Shown: piece by piece, positions 6,209-15,172 of the stretch
Numbering within the stretch: position 1 is the stretch's first letter
Layout of the letters: each line of letters starts with the position of its first letter
Assembly (NCBI GenBank): GCA_015493625.1
Contig: WGCT01000427.1
Location: 1 to 15,172, forward strand
Direction: 5' to 3'
DNA from: Draconibacterium sp.
Lineage (GTDB): Bacteria > Bacteroidota > Bacteroidia > Bacteroidales > Prolixibacteraceae
DNA length: 15,172 bases
The notes under the pieces: generated by a model
Databases searched by the model: none
Seen by the model: the letters and a program-made list of their open reading frames with translations, nothing else
Told to the model about the DNA's origin: nothing
Program-made: the position numbers and the translations under genes

Positions 6209-9200
6209 TAATTTTTTATTGAATTATTTTTTTTGTTGAATTCAGAACATTTACCTTTCAGCTCAAGTGCCATAACAGTGGGGCGATTTGTTGAGATTCT
6301 AACCCCACTCATAATATCTAAACATCCTTTGAGCGAGCACGCACTTACACGTGTTTTTGATTCCATACAATTTGATATCGATAGCGATTTATTATTGTAT
6401 CCACCCCGTATTTCCCCGTATGCATTCTGACTCACACCAATAAAACCACATCCGGTAATATTTATACCGCCCTTGGCACTTGCAAATCCATATCCACCCA
6501 GTTCGAATTTGCCGATATTATAGTCGAGAAAAACAAATGCACCTATTCCGGCTTTTACGGCAACATCAATTCCCACCAACGAAAATGAATCGTCAACAAA
6601 TTTCCGCTGCCCGATTGCATAAAACCCGTGTAGCGAGGAGAAATCGGGTTTCGCGGTTTCGAAATTGGCAAGTATTGGCGCTGTCTCTTTATTTAAATCG
6701 GTATTGTAAACACCCAGAATAAAACCCCCGTCGTAGGTATTGGCAGAGAATTGAACCTGCCCGGTAAATCCCATATAAAATCCATGCGGGTCGAAAAGCA
6801 TATTCATCATTCCCGATTCGATTGATGCAAATCCCATATTTAAATGGCTCTTAATAACCAGTTTGCCCCGCAAAGCTTTTTCGGCAAAATCGTAGCTCAT
6901 CTCCAAACTGCCAAGCGGCGTGTCTATGTTCGAAACATCTAATTTGTTACAGTCGGCTTTTATTCCTCCCGGCACCGAGAACGACATAATATTTTCGTCT
7001 TTTAATCCGGTTGAATTTGTGTTGGCATCGAAAGCAAGTATTCCCCAGTTGTTACTGGTAACCGAAATTTTCCCTTTAAAAACTTTCATCTCCTCTTTCC
7101 CAAAATTCACGGTTTGCGGAACCACATCGATGTAACACTCGGTAGGTGTTTTGGTCAGAAATCCGCGCAATTTAACTTCCTCTCCAGATTTTCCGGGAGG
7201 TGCTTTAATAAAGAAGTCGCCATAAGTTGTGTACTTATTATCGACAAGAGTCTGCGAACTTTTCTCTTGTTCGAGTTTGTACACCAGATTTGCATTACAA
7301 TCAACTATCCCACTTAGCGGTTCTAGTTTGGCCGTAAGTTTCCCTTTACTATTTTTCAGGAATGTCATTTCGGCACGGGTGGGAACAAATCCGGGAATTC
7401 CCAATTTCGGCATTCCGGCAAGGGTAAAAAAGTCTTTCCCCGACATAATCTGGTCGACATAAACATCTAATAATTTATGAAATACAAGATGTTTCCCAAG
7501 AGTTAAAATTGTTGAATTATCGCTAAGCATTCCCAGCGAAGTAAATTCTAAACGTCCGGTTGTGGCCGGTAAATAATCGACCCAGGCAACGGGCCCGGCA
7601 GCATTGCCAACCAAACTTATACGATAGTGGCCAACTCCGGCATCGTAATTAAATACGGGTTTAACTTTTTTGTCGAGAACAAGAGTTGTTATGCCTCCCA
7701 AAGTGAGCCCTTCTCCAATATCTAATTTCCCTTCGCGTAAAGCAGTAGGGCGTATTAACCAATTATTGATGCTCACATTCACACCAAGTCCGGTTGAAAT
7801 TGTACTCTTTTTTAACACCAGTGCATCTCTGGTTTTGTCGAAAGTCCACCCGCTTTTTGCAATAACTTTCCACTTCTCGAGGTTAAACTCAAGTGGTTTA
7901 TCCGACCGGGTTATCAAATCCATATTCTCTTTTGTAATTTGAATTTGCCCGGCTTTTATTTTCAGGTCGAGGTTGCCCGCGTGGTTGGCCAAAGGAATAT
8001 CGGTATGCAAAGTTACACCAATATTTATTGTTCCGTTTTGCAGATATGAACTGGCAAAATCGGACGAAGCTTTAAATCCGAAAACGCGAAAATCGGTAAT
8101 TGGTTCGGCATAACTACCATTCAAAAGTTTATGAATATTAAACAGGTAGTATCTGTTTTTAGAAATATTTGCAATATTAAATTTGTTTTGAAATCCGCTG
8201 TTCGGTTTTTGTGTGCTGCTTTTGAAAACAGCGATTTCGGTTTTTGTTGTATCCTCACCAATAAACAGGTCGCCGTGGAAATCGTACGCAAATTTAAACG
8301 ATGCAAGGTCTATTTGTAATTCGCCACCTAAACTGGCGCTGTTTCCGTTCTTTTTTATTTTTAATAGTTGGCTGCCACCGACTCCGCTTTGCGCCTCGAA
8401 GAGTTCTCCTTCGAATCCTCCTTTTATTTTTATTGGAATGGAATAGAGTTTGGTGACAATTAAATCTTTTTCGGGAAGAATCTCACCGTTTGCTCCCCGC
8501 TTAATTTTCAGACTTTTAAAATATATTTTTTCATCGCTATTGAGCAGGTTAAAATCGCTGTTGTGCGGCAGGTTATGGAAATATCCGCTAATAGTTGTTC
8601 CAAACTGTGGTTTCGACTTTAGCTCTTCAACCGTTACCGGCAGTCCCCAAATAGTAGTAAGATCCCAATCTTCTGCCTTTTTTAACTGAAAATCGAAACC
8701 GTTCGTTGTCATCGATGGTTTTATTGTTACTGTTTTCCCGGCACCAATATAAGACGGAGTGGCTCCGCTCTTAACTGCTTTTACAACTATTTTTGTTGGC
8801 GAACTAAACGCCGGAATACCATTCAACTTATAATTTCCGTCTTTATCGGAATAGGTTTTTAAGTAAAGTGAATGACCGTCGGTGCTTTGTAGTTTCGTAA
8901 AAACAAGCGCACTGTCAACGGGCTGGTTGTTTCCCTGTTCGAAAATGGTTCCCGAAATATGGAGTGCATATTTTAATTGCAGGGTTTCGGCTTGCCATTT
9001 ACTGCTCACCGGAATATTATATGAGGCTTGCAAAGGCGAATAATTTTCGGCAGAAACTTTAACAATAAACTGTTCGCCCGGCGAGGGGAAAATAATTTCG
9101 GCAATACCGGCACTGTTTGTTTTGGCAATAGCCAGTGTATCGCCAACAACAACGGTTGCGTTGCTAATTACACCTTGCGAATCGGCATCGTAAAGTTGTA

Positions 9201-12090
9201 ATTTAAGCCGGTGCATTTTACTCGAAACGGTAAATGTTTTTCGAATATGCGGGTCGAAACCGGAGACCTCAACAGTATCGGGGAAAAAGCGGTTCGAGAG
9301 TGGCTGGATTTCTATTCGCGTAACCCCGTACAAATGTGCAGGCACTTCAAAATATTCGTCGGAGCGATAAATATTTCCATTTGAATCGTATTCCCACCGC
9401 GATTTTGTTTTTACATACGGATTGTCGGGGAGCGTTTTTACATAGGCAACAACCGGCTTGCCTTTTTCATCAACAACTTTTCCTAATAACAGCTGACGTA
9501 GTTCGAGCTGAATCTCCTGGAAATAGAGTTCGCCATATTTCAGGTTTTTGGGAGCTTCGTTTTCGGGAGGTCTTGAAACACTTTTATATAGCGGGCTACT
9601 AACATGAATACGTCTGTACGGGCCTCGTGCCATTCCGTGTTCGTCGCTGTTAACCCAAAGATTTTTAAACCTGAAAAAACCCGAAGAATTGGTTACCTGT
9701 TTTGCCTCAAGCAATCCCGGTGTGTCGGCGGTGTACGCCCCGTATAATTTAACCTCCTGGTTTGCAAGACCCACATTTTCGAGATTTGTTTTCACCATTA
9801 ACCGACCTTTTATTTCGGGAGCAGCAGCTTTTAAAAATACACTCTTGTCTTTTAAAGTGGAAGGTGGACTATAAAAGTGGTTATACATTACCGGTGCATC
9901 TCCTGTGTAGCCGGCATCGTCGTCGAGCAGAGAAGTTCCGGCTGCATCGTTACTAATTGCGCCGCCGGTTAAATTTCCAAAATAGGGTTCGAAATTGTAT
10001 AGCGTATTCTCGTATGTCGAATCGGCTTTGTCGGAACGTGTTGAAACACTCAAATAATACGGGCTTCGGTTTTTCCCGTCAGTAACTTCCCAGTGTTCAA
10101 CCAAATGAGGAATTGTTACCTGCCCGTTTTTATCGGTAGTTCCAATAAAAACATCTTTAAATTCGCCATTGGCATTTTTTGTTGTGCTTCCCAGTTTCTG
10201 CCCTTCGGCAAGAAGTATGGAAGGATGCTCGTTTCCCACTTTTTGTAAATCGCGGAGCACTTTAACCGTTGCATTTTTTATGGTGTCGCCGCCGGCAATT
10301 GTTTTTTGTGTGTTGTCGAATCCCTCCGAATAAGTGTTGTTTTTTGTGTCGCCTTTATAGGCATCGAATTTTGACAGAACAGTATATTTTATGTCGAAGT
10401 CTTTAATAAGTGCCACTTGCGACGAGAGGGAGATATTATCGCCGGGCGAGGCGAAAATGTCAACATCGGGGCTACAAAATTTCTGATTTATCACTTCAAT
10501 TTTTAAGCTTATATATCCGTAATAGTCGTTGCTTCCAAACTTTGTCGAAGTACTTTTTGCCACCGCATAAAAGGGTCCGGTAAAATAGTCAGTCTGAAAA
10601 TCGAAAGTGTAATTTCCTTGTGCATCGGTAGTTGTAACATCTAACACATTATTTATTATTTTGAGCACTCTCTCCGAACCTATTTCGTTCCCATTCAAAT
10701 CGAAAAAACGGTAGTCTTCTAAATGAATTGAACTTCCGGTACCATTAAACGATTTTACTTTCGGAAATCCGTCGGGCTGAATAATTCCAATACGGGGCAC
10801 CAGTCGAATCATTGTGTTTCGTAGCGGCTCGGCATTGTTTGCCGACAATACTTTCTCGTTCAGTGTTCCCGAACCAAATGGCGGAGTGAACGATATATTA
10901 TTAAGATTGTCAGATGTCCCAGTTTTCATCTGTATTCCGCCCAGTGCTTTTTTATTGCTGTTTGCATTGCCACTATTCGAAGGGGTTTGGCTAAACATTC
11001 CATAGTTAAAAACCGAAGATGTATTTGCCTGTTTTGGTTCACCCGAAGGGGCATTATTGGTGGCGAGCGATGCCAGTTTATAGTGCATTTGCCCGTGAAT
11101 TGTTGTAAAAGGAATCTCCTCGAAATTGTTACTAAAACCAGCCCAGGCATCGCTTAAATCGGAGACTTGATTGGCAAAAGAATTGGTAAGTTGCAACTCT
11201 TGAGGTTCTTTGTAGTTAAACCAGCAAACTTCACTGGTTCCATAATTTTTAAACTGAATTTCGCCACTAATATCTTCGGCCTGAACAATAAAAGCATAGG
11301 TTCGTCCTTCAGTAAACTGAGGCTCGGCAGGGCCCATAATTAACTGGTTACCGGTTACATCGGTTTCGTAAAAATAGGGCTGCCCGGCAGAAATAATTGC
11401 ATCGTACGGGCTCCTGTCGCCAGGTTGAACTTCGACCATAATAAAATGGTACGAATAGACGATTCCGGCAGTGGGAGGAGTTGTCCACGTAAAAATTAAA
11501 TTCTGAACCGGAGTGGCTTCAATTGTATCGCCACAAGTGGGATATAAAATAACCGGCGGGTCGACATATTGAATAAAGATTGGGTTTGAGCAGCCAGTGT
11601 TTTCCGACGATAGCGGTTGATTTGTTTCGTAACTAAAAACTCGGAAGCACATTTGATAGGTTCCTTCCGGGAACCCCTGATTTCGAACAGCTTCGTCTTT
11701 TGTAATTCCCGAAAAAACCAAATGATCTAACGAAAAAACTTTTTCGATATTTGATGGCGAAAGTTGAAATGGAATATTGGGTTCGAGTGTTATCGGCAAC
11801 TCGGGTTTGTAACCTTCTTCGGTAGAAACATCAATTCCGTTGTCGCCGGTAAAATGCCCCTGAATATAAATGTCTAACGGACGCACCGAAGTATTAATTA
11901 ACGTTACATTTACCTTATCGGCATGGTCGAGATAGTACGAAAGTTTAGGCGAAAAAGGCGGATATACAACGCTTGTTACCGATACCGGATAGTACTGAGC
12001 CAATGAGAACAGGGGTAACCCAATTAGCACAAGAAGCATTAGAAGTTTGCTTCCGGCAGCTCTTATTTTTCTGTTAAAATGTGTATACAT
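6208..12090 (-). CDS. Giant (1960 aa) multidomain secreted protein, TANFOR-like N-terminus
   Basis: A long signal peptide (about 1-32, KLLMLLVLIGLPLFSLAQ) leads into a first domain with VYPPFSPKLSYYLD (42-55), TGDNGID (81-87) and PEGTYQMCFRVFSY (141-154), then GCSNP and VDPP (166-179). This pattern resembles the N-terminal region of large Bacteroidota proteins annotated as TANFOR domain proteins, from memory. An FN3-like domain follows (about 180-293). Several carboxypeptidase-regulatory or CNA-B-like beta sandwiches lie near 755-840, 865-950, 958-1035 and 1041-1135 (for example LHISGTIFEQGNNQPVDSAL). The last 700-800 residues are beta-rich and repetitive without a family I recognise, ending in a Cys-containing tail (TGCGF, NCMES, SACSLKGCLDIM, GKCSEF). 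No protease or glycosidase motif and no clear type IX sorting tail is seen. It overlaps the barrel gene by 17 nt and the FN3 gene by 1 nt, implying coupled expression and a shared surface role. Confidence 0.8.
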   Translation of the reverse strand: MYTHFNRKIRAAGSKLLMLLVLIGLPLFSLAQYYPVSVTSVVYPPFSPKLSYYLDHADKVNVTLINTSVRPLDIYIQGHFTGDNGIDVSTEEGYKPELPITLEPNIPFQLSPSNIEKVFSLDHLVFSGITKDEAVRNQGFPEGTYQMCFRVFSYETNQPLSSENTGCSNPIFIQYVDPPVILYPTCGDTIEATPVQNLIFTWTTPPTAGIVYSYHFIMVEVQPGDRSPYDAIISAGQPYFYETDVTGNQLIMGPAEPQFTEGRTYAFIVQAEDISGEIQFKNYGTSEVCWFNYKEPQELQLTNSFANQVSDLSDAWAGFSNNFEEIPFTTIHGQMHYKLASLATNNAPSGEPKQANTSSVFNYGMFSQTPSNSGNANSNKKALGGIQMKTGTSDNLNNISFTPPFGSGTLNEKVLSANNAEPLRNTMIRLVPRIGIIQPDGFPKVKSFNGTGSSIHLEDYRFFDLNGNEIGSERVLKIINNVLDVTTTDAQGNYTFDFQTDYFTGPFYAVAKSTSTKFGSNDYYGYISLKIEVINQKFCSPDVDIFASPGDNISLSSQVALIKDFDIKYTVLSKFDAYKGDTKNNTYSEGFDNTQKTIAGGDTIKNATVKVLRDLQKVGNEHPSILLAEGQKLGSTTKNANGEFKDVFIGTTDKNGQVTIPHLVEHWEVTDGKNRSPYYLSVSTRSDKADSTYENTLYNFEPYFGNLTGGAISNDAAGTSLLDDDAGYTGDAPVMYNHFYSPPSTLKDKSVFLKAAAPEIKGRLMVKTNLENVGLANQEVKLYGAYTADTPGLLEAKQVTNSSGFFRFKNLWVNSDEHGMARGPYRRIHVSSPLYKSVSRPPENEAPKNLKYGELYFQEIQLELRQLLLGKVVDEKGKPVVAYVKTLPDNPYVKTKSRWEYDSNGNIYRSDEYFEVPAHLYGVTRIEIQPLSNRFFPDTVEVSGFDPHIRKTFTVSSKMHRLKLQLYDADSQGVISNATVVVGDTLAIAKTNSAGIAEIIFPSPGEQFIVKVSAENYSPLQASYNIPVSSKWQAETLQLKYALHISGTIFEQGNNQPVDSALVFTKLQSTDGHSLYLKTYSDKDGNYKLNGIPAFSSPTKIVVKAVKSGATPSYIGAGKTVTIKPSMTTNGFDFQLKKAEDWDLTTIWGLPVTVEELKSKPQFGTTISGYFHNLPHNSDFNLLNSDEKIYFKSLKIKRGANGEILPEKDLIVTKLYSIPIKIKGGFEGELFEAQSGVGGSQLLKIKKNGNSASLGGELQIDLASFKFAYDFHGDLFIGEDTTKTEIAVFKSSTQKPNSGFQNKFNIANISKNRYYLFNIHKLLNGSYAEPITDFRVFGFKASSDFASSYLQNGTINIGVTLHTDIPLANHAGNLDLKIKAGQIQITKENMDLITRSDKPLEFNLEKWKVIAKSGWTFDKTRDALVLKKSTISTGLGVNVSINNWLIRPTALREGKLDIGEGLTLGGITTLVLDKKVKPVFNYDAGVGHYRISLVGNAAGPVAWVDYLPATTGRLEFTSLGMLSDNSTILTLGKHLVFHKLLDVYVDQIMSGKDFFTLAGMPKLGIPGFVPTRAEMTFLKNSKGKLTAKLEPLSGIVDCNANLVYKLEQEKSSQTLVDNKYTTYGDFFIKAPPGKSGEEVKLRGFLTKTPTECYIDVVPQTVNFGKEEMKVFKGKISVTSNNWGILAFDANTNSTGLKDENIMSFSVPGGIKADCNKLDVSNIDTPLGSLEMSYDFAEKALRGKLVIKSHLNMGFASIESGMMNMLFDPHGFYMGFTGQVQFSANTYDGGFILGVYNTDLNKETAPILANFETAKPDFSSLHGFYAIGQRKFVDDSFSLVGIDVAVKAGIGAFVFLDYNIGKFELGGYGFASAKGGINITGCGFIGVSQNAYGEIRGGYNNKSLSISNCMESKTRVSACSLKGCLDIMSGVRISTNRPTVMALELKGKCSEFNKKNNSIKN

Positions 12091-13765
12091 AGCTAAAGTC
12101 TTCTGTTTGTTCGTTGAATGATTTTAAACTGTCGGTTTGGTTTTGGTTGAAAATAGCATACATTTTAAATCGTAAACTGTGATGCTTGTTAATTTTGTAA
12201 CGAGTAGTAAAAACGGGAGTTACAATATTAATTGTCTCGCTACTGTTTTCGCTTTGCGAAATATTTACATTCAGAGCCATATTTAGTTTATTATCGAGCA
12301 TGGTTTTCATTGCCCCTAAAGTTGCTGTTTTATTGTAACTCGTTCCGGTTGCCATATCTACCTGATTGTAAAGTGCCGATGCTGTAACCGAGACTTTTGA
12401 AGGAGTGAAATTGAGGTTGTACGACAACATAAAATTGGTCATTGTAAACTCGGTTAATTTGTTCGAGTATGGGTTCTTGTCGACTAATCCAACACGGGTA
12501 AACGGGATTGTAATAAAATGGTTAATCTTTTTGTTTTTCGAACTAAACTGAAAATGGGGCATTATCATAAGTGTTGCATTGGTTTGGTAAATTTTTATCG
12601 AATCGCCAATTTGAATTCTTCCCGGTGCTTGATTAATGGTGTAGTTCGAATAGTTCATATTAATACCAAATGCTCGAACCGGATTGTATGAAATATTTGC
12701 CGAACCAATAACTTTTTTTGTTGTTGCCGAGCGTGATGTTTTTAAATTGTTGTGTTCAAGTCCAAGGCTTCCTTTTACCGTCATTTTGCTTTTCATCATT
12801 TTAAAGGCTGTTGATACGGTAAAATTTTCAACATCGTTATTAATAAAATATACTCCCATTGATTTATAACCGGGGTCAATTCTTCTGTAGTTTAAACCAA
12901 ATTTTGTTCCTTTTTGACTTTGATAAATTAAACTGCTTCGCAGCGCCAGAAACTGGTCGGTTGAAGCATTAATGGCTATGGGAGGAGTAAAACTTATATC
13001 GGTAAATTTATACTCTTCGAGCCGTTGATTGTCGGTAAAAATACTGTAAGCGCCTTCTGTTTCGAGGTGTAGACTTTTCGAAAATTTTATCCGTGTGTTT
13101 ATTCCCCCAACCAAGTTGGCTGCTGGTAATTTGTATAGCTCTTTATTGCCCGGGTCTATTGATGTTGAATCATCTTCGGCTTTCATTACAATAAAATCGA
13201 TAAACGTCTCTTTTGTTCCAACACCCAGTTTTGCACTTAACATTTTACGGTCGAAATTCCCAAGGGTCGTATTGAACGGGTCGTTCACTTTAACGGCTTT
13301 ATTTGTGAACTTTTGCAACCGACCATACATTACACCAACTCTTAAAATACCCGGATTCAACTCAACTCCTGCTCCAAAAACCGTGTGGCCGCCCAACACA
13401 TATTTCGAAAAATTTACATTGTTGTAACCGAGGTACATTTTTATCCATTTATAAGTTGGGCGAAGTCCAAATTGATTAAAAGGCTGGCTGAATTCTTTGT
13501 TTCGGTTACTGTAAACAAACGAAACGGGGAGAACAACTCCCTTTAAATCGAAGGTTAAGTTTCCGTTTAATATGTACGAGAAAGGGTCTTTTCGAGGAGT
13601 TATACCGTCTACACTGTAACCAACAGCAGTTGCCGAAAAACTACCATGTATGGTTGATTCACTGTCTTTTAAGTTTGCCAAGTCTTGCGCATTCGAAAAG
13701 AATGGACTGGGAATTAAGGCAGCAACAAACAATAGATAAACAAATATGGTTTTAAACTCATACAT
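12074..13765 (-). CDS. Outer-membrane beta-barrel protein, unassigned family
   Basis: This 563-aa protein has a signal peptide (about 1-26, with IFVYLLFVAALIPSPFFSNA before Gln27). The mature part is a long series of alternating amphipathic strands, such as LRVGVMYGRLQKF, KFGLNYRRIDPGY, GINMNYSNYTIN and HSLRFKMYAIFNQNQ, ending in YVYTF with a terminal Phe. That is the classic outer-membrane barrel signature. There is no TonB box, plug domain or OmpA peptidoglycan-binding domain. I do not recognise a named family. As first gene of the operon it overlaps the giant-protein gene by 17 nt, so it may anchor, translocate or dock the giant and FN3 proteins at the outer membrane, which is inference from context. 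The ORF runs from an ATG with a good signal peptide directly behind it, so the start is probably right. Confidence 0.8.
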   Translation of the reverse strand: MYEFKTIFVYLLFVAALIPSPFFSNAQDLANLKDSESTIHGSFSATAVGYSVDGITPRKDPFSYILNGNLTFDLKGVVLPVSFVYSNRNKEFSQPFNQFGLRPTYKWIKMYLGYNNVNFSKYVLGGHTVFGAGVELNPGILRVGVMYGRLQKFTNKAVKVNDPFNTTLGNFDRKMLSAKLGVGTKETFIDFIVMKAEDDSTSIDPGNKELYKLPAANLVGGINTRIKFSKSLHLETEGAYSIFTDNQRLEEYKFTDISFTPPIAINASTDQFLALRSSLIYQSQKGTKFGLNYRRIDPGYKSMGVYFINNDVENFTVSTAFKMMKSKMTVKGSLGLEHNNLKTSRSATTKKVIGSANISYNPVRAFGINMNYSNYTINQAPGRIQIGDSIKIYQTNATLMIMPHFQFSSKNKKINHFITIPFTRVGLVDKNPYSNKLTEFTMTNFMLSYNLNFTPSKVSVTASALYNQVDMATGTSYNKTATLGAMKTMLDNKLNMALNVNISQSENSSETINIVTPVFTTRYKINKHHSLRFKMYAIFNQNQTDSLKSFNEQTEDFSYVYTF

Positions 13766-13791
13766 CTTGTTGGCTTGTTAGATATTGAACT

Positions 13792-13807
13792 ATTTAGATT
13801 TCTAAAT
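13792..13807. promoter_or_regulatory. Palindrome in the leader of the surface operon
   Basis: ATTTAG (13792-13797) and CTAAAT (13802-13807) form a perfect inverted repeat with a 4-nt ATTT loop, about 27 nt upstream of the barrel gene's ATG, in the 136-bp gap before the operon. It could be an operator or leader hairpin. A matching -33/-7 promoter was not convincing: the nearest is TTG plus 18 nt plus TAAAGTTT, with the -7 off by one base. Confidence 0.25.
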
Positions 13808-13901
13808 TTATGAAAATTTAAAATGTTTTTCCTAATAATCGTTATTAAACTTTATGCTAATGTAAATAAAAGCAATGTTTCCGCCGAAGAAAAACACAGT
13901 T

Positions 13902-14702
13902 TTATTTTTCAATAATCACCGTTTTTATATCCGACGACCAGGCCGAGAAAAACCCCAACGCACCATTCGAAATATTTGATGTGGGGTTAGCGGGTGCCGC
14001 CGAACCCGGATTTACATTTATCAGCTCTTTAAATGTATTAAAATAGTTGTAGCTGTTTTTATCGAGCGAAATAAATTGAATGGAAACCGTATCGCCAACA
14101 CTAAAAGTGTTTCCCCGCAGTGTTACTTCAATATGTTTCCCATCGATTAACCGGTCGTCGAAAACAATAAAATTGTCGGGTTCGTTTTTTAGCGTATCGT
14201 TTTTATAGATTTTTATCCGATAGAAATTCTCAATATTTTCAGGATCGGTAAAATAGGCTCTAACAATGTAGCCCTCTTCGAAATAGGCAAACCCTTCATC
14301 GAAGAAAAAGTTAAGCGAATCGATTAAAACAGCAGGTTCTAATGTTGAACTGGCGGTATAAGTTTCGTCTTCGGTGTGTACGGTTAAATTATAGGTTACT
14401 CCTTCTTTTGGCTTAATTTTGTCCGATTTATAGATTCCCTTTTCGGTTTCCACAAAACGGAATGTCTCGTTTAAACTGCTCTGAACAGTTACCTCGGCAC
14501 CTTCAATTTTTTCAATCTCCGATTCGCCAAAATAGCTGCCAGTTTTCGAAAGTTTTATTTCGGCCTTAAACGGGAATGTTGCCAGATTTCCTTCCACAAC
14601 CACCGTTGGATGCGCTTCGTTTAAGTCTACATCAATCACTTTTTCGCAACCCCAAAGAAGCGAAACAGCAAAAAACAACAGATATAAGATAGCTCGTTTC
14701 AT
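13902..14702 (-). CDS. DUF4249-type outer-membrane lipoprotein
   Basis: This 266-aa protein has a lipoprotein signal (MKRAILYLLFFAVSLLWGC, lipidated Cys19) followed by EKVIDVDLNEAHPTVVVEGN, an opening characteristic of DUF4249 proteins. An extended beta-rich stretch follows, with AEIKLSKTGSYFG (47-59), the VTYNLTVHTEDETYTASSTL strand pair and a conserved-looking YNYFN motif near residues 218-222. It ends in SSDIKTVIIEK. Its ATG abuts the stop codon of the upstream TonB-dependent receptor (TAAATG), so the two are one operon. DUF4249 lipoproteins are regularly found directly after a TonB-dependent receptor and are assumed to act with it at the cell surface, like SusD-type partners; the substrate is unknown. 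The DUF4249 assignment is by pattern recognition only. Confidence 0.8.
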   Translation of the reverse strand: MKRAILYLLFFAVSLLWGCEKVIDVDLNEAHPTVVVEGNLATFPFKAEIKLSKTGSYFGESEIEKIEGAEVTVQSSLNETFRFVETEKGIYKSDKIKPKEGVTYNLTVHTEDETYTASSTLEPAVLIDSLNFFFDEGFAYFEEGYIVRAYFTDPENIENFYRIKIYKNDTLKNEPDNFIVFDDRLIDGKHIEVTLRGNTFSVGDTVSIQFISLDKNSYNYFNTFKELINVNPGSAAPANPTSNISNGALGFFSAWSSDIKTVIIEK

Positions 14703-15172
14703 TTAAAATTTAAATTTATAACTCACCGACGGAATTACCTTAAATATAGCAAATTGCACCGCTTCGGTAACATTCGGGTTCTCGTCACTCTCTCTAAAAT
14801 CGATAAAATAGGCATTTTCGCGGGCATAAACATTGTACACCGAAAAATTCCAACTCGACTCGAATCGCTCTGTTTTTTTACGTTGCCAGGTTAATCCTAA
14901 ATCGAATCGGTGATAATTTGGCATTCGGTAACCGTTTCGTTCGGTATAATACGCAACTGTCTGTCCTTCAATTTCGTATTTTCCGCTGGGAAAAGTTACT
15001 GCATTCCCGGTATAAAAAATCCACGTTGCCGAGAGTTTTAGTTTCCGGGTAATGTCGAACATTCCAACCACCGAAAGGTCGTGTGTACGGTCGTGCCGTG
15101 CCGGAAAAGGATTGCCTTTATTTATTAAATCGAACTGCCTCATTGTTTTTGCCCAAGTGTAACTTACCCACC
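14703..15172 (-). CDS. TonB-dependent receptor, C-terminal fragment (5' end outside window)
   Basis: The frame stays open to the right edge: nine codons (WVSYTWAKT) precede the Met at 15143, so that Met is internal. About 155 residues are visible, all from the C-terminal barrel. They include the very characteristic YTWAKTMRQFDLINKGNPFP, RHDRTHDLSVVGMF and ATWIFYTGNAVTFPSGKY segments found near the end of Bacteroidota TonB-dependent receptors. The chain ends with SVSYKFKF, a typical terminal barrel strand with C-terminal Phe. Such receptors import siderophores, glycans or peptides through the outer membrane using TonB/ExbB/ExbD energy; the plug and carboxypeptidase-like N-terminal domains lie outside the window. 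It is transcribed first, then the abutting DUF4249 lipoprotein. Confidence 0.92.
   Translation of the reverse strand, partial: WVSYTWAKTMRQFDLINKGNPFPARHDRTHDLSVVGMFDITRKLKLSATWIFYTGNAVTFPSGKYEIEGQTVAYYTERNGYRMPNYHRFDLGLTWQRKKTERFESSWNFSVYNVYARENAYFIDFRESDENPNVTEAVQFAIFKVIPSVSYKFKF

Noticed and set aside
6233..11005. Many 60-90-codon plus-strand frames opposite the giant-protein gene
   Set aside because: They are antisense shadows of a 1960-aa gene with continuous domain patterns, and none resembles a known protein.
13888..13910. GAAAAA/TTTTTC inverted repeat near the end of the DUF4249 gene as a terminator
   Set aside because: The stem is almost all A-T with a long loop and overlaps the coding end; too weak to call.
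1..15172. CRISPR arrays, tRNA and rRNA genes, riboswitches
   Set aside because: No regularly spaced repeats, cloverleaf-like sequence, rRNA motif or known riboswitch core was seen; the only long exact repeat is the single 31-bp pair.

Overview
The window looks like a Bacteroidota chromosome, probably from the marine or environmental Bacteroidales/Marinilabiliales side, though that finer placement is a guess. Three things point there. The right end carries the end of a TonB-dependent receptor followed directly by a DUF4249-type lipoprotein. Secreted proteins have MKK-type signal peptides ending near Gln. Promoter-like sites fit the Bacteroidota pattern (TTG, a 17-23 nt spacer, TAnnTTTG) and there is no clear Shine-Dalgarno sequence. 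Coding runs left to right only at the extreme left; everything from 1722 to the right edge is on the minus strand.

Layout: (1) 3-1190, plus strand: the 3' part of an ABC-2/NatB-type export permease, cut by the left edge. (2) 1191-1721: a gene-poor gap between convergent genes, with a nested inverted-repeat structure (1206-1288) and a 132-bp MITE-like element with imperfect terminal inverted repeats and a 7-bp target duplication (1343-1488). (3) 1722-3923, minus: a C39-peptidase ABC exporter of the double-glycine-leader type. (4) 3935-4573: a two-gene ParE/RelE toxin-antitoxin cassette enclosed by a perfect 31-bp direct repeat (3904-3934 and 4574-4604). The repeat contains the exporter's start codon and first codons, so the cassette appears to have inserted at the 5' end of the exporter gene, rebuilt its start, and left a six-codon decoy start beside the old promoter. 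(5) 4691-13765, minus: a tightly overlapping three-gene operon encoding an outer-membrane beta-barrel (563 aa), a 1960-aa multidomain secreted protein with a TANFOR-like N-terminus, and a five-module FN3-like secreted protein (505 aa). (6) 13902-15172, minus: a DUF4249-type lipoprotein and the C-terminus of its TonB-dependent receptor, cut by the right edge.

How the parts may work together: the receptor and lipoprotein look like an outer-membrane uptake pair. The barrel, giant protein and FN3 protein look like one cell-surface assembly, since the genes overlap by 17 nt and 1 nt and all three products carry signal peptides. The exporter should cleave and export a double-glycine-leader peptide, but neither a precursor nor an HlyD-type adaptor gene is visible here. 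The insertion of the toxin-antitoxin cassette between the exporter and its probable old promoter, with the start codon duplicated, is the most unusual feature of the window. The three-gene surface operon is the best candidate for a poorly described system.
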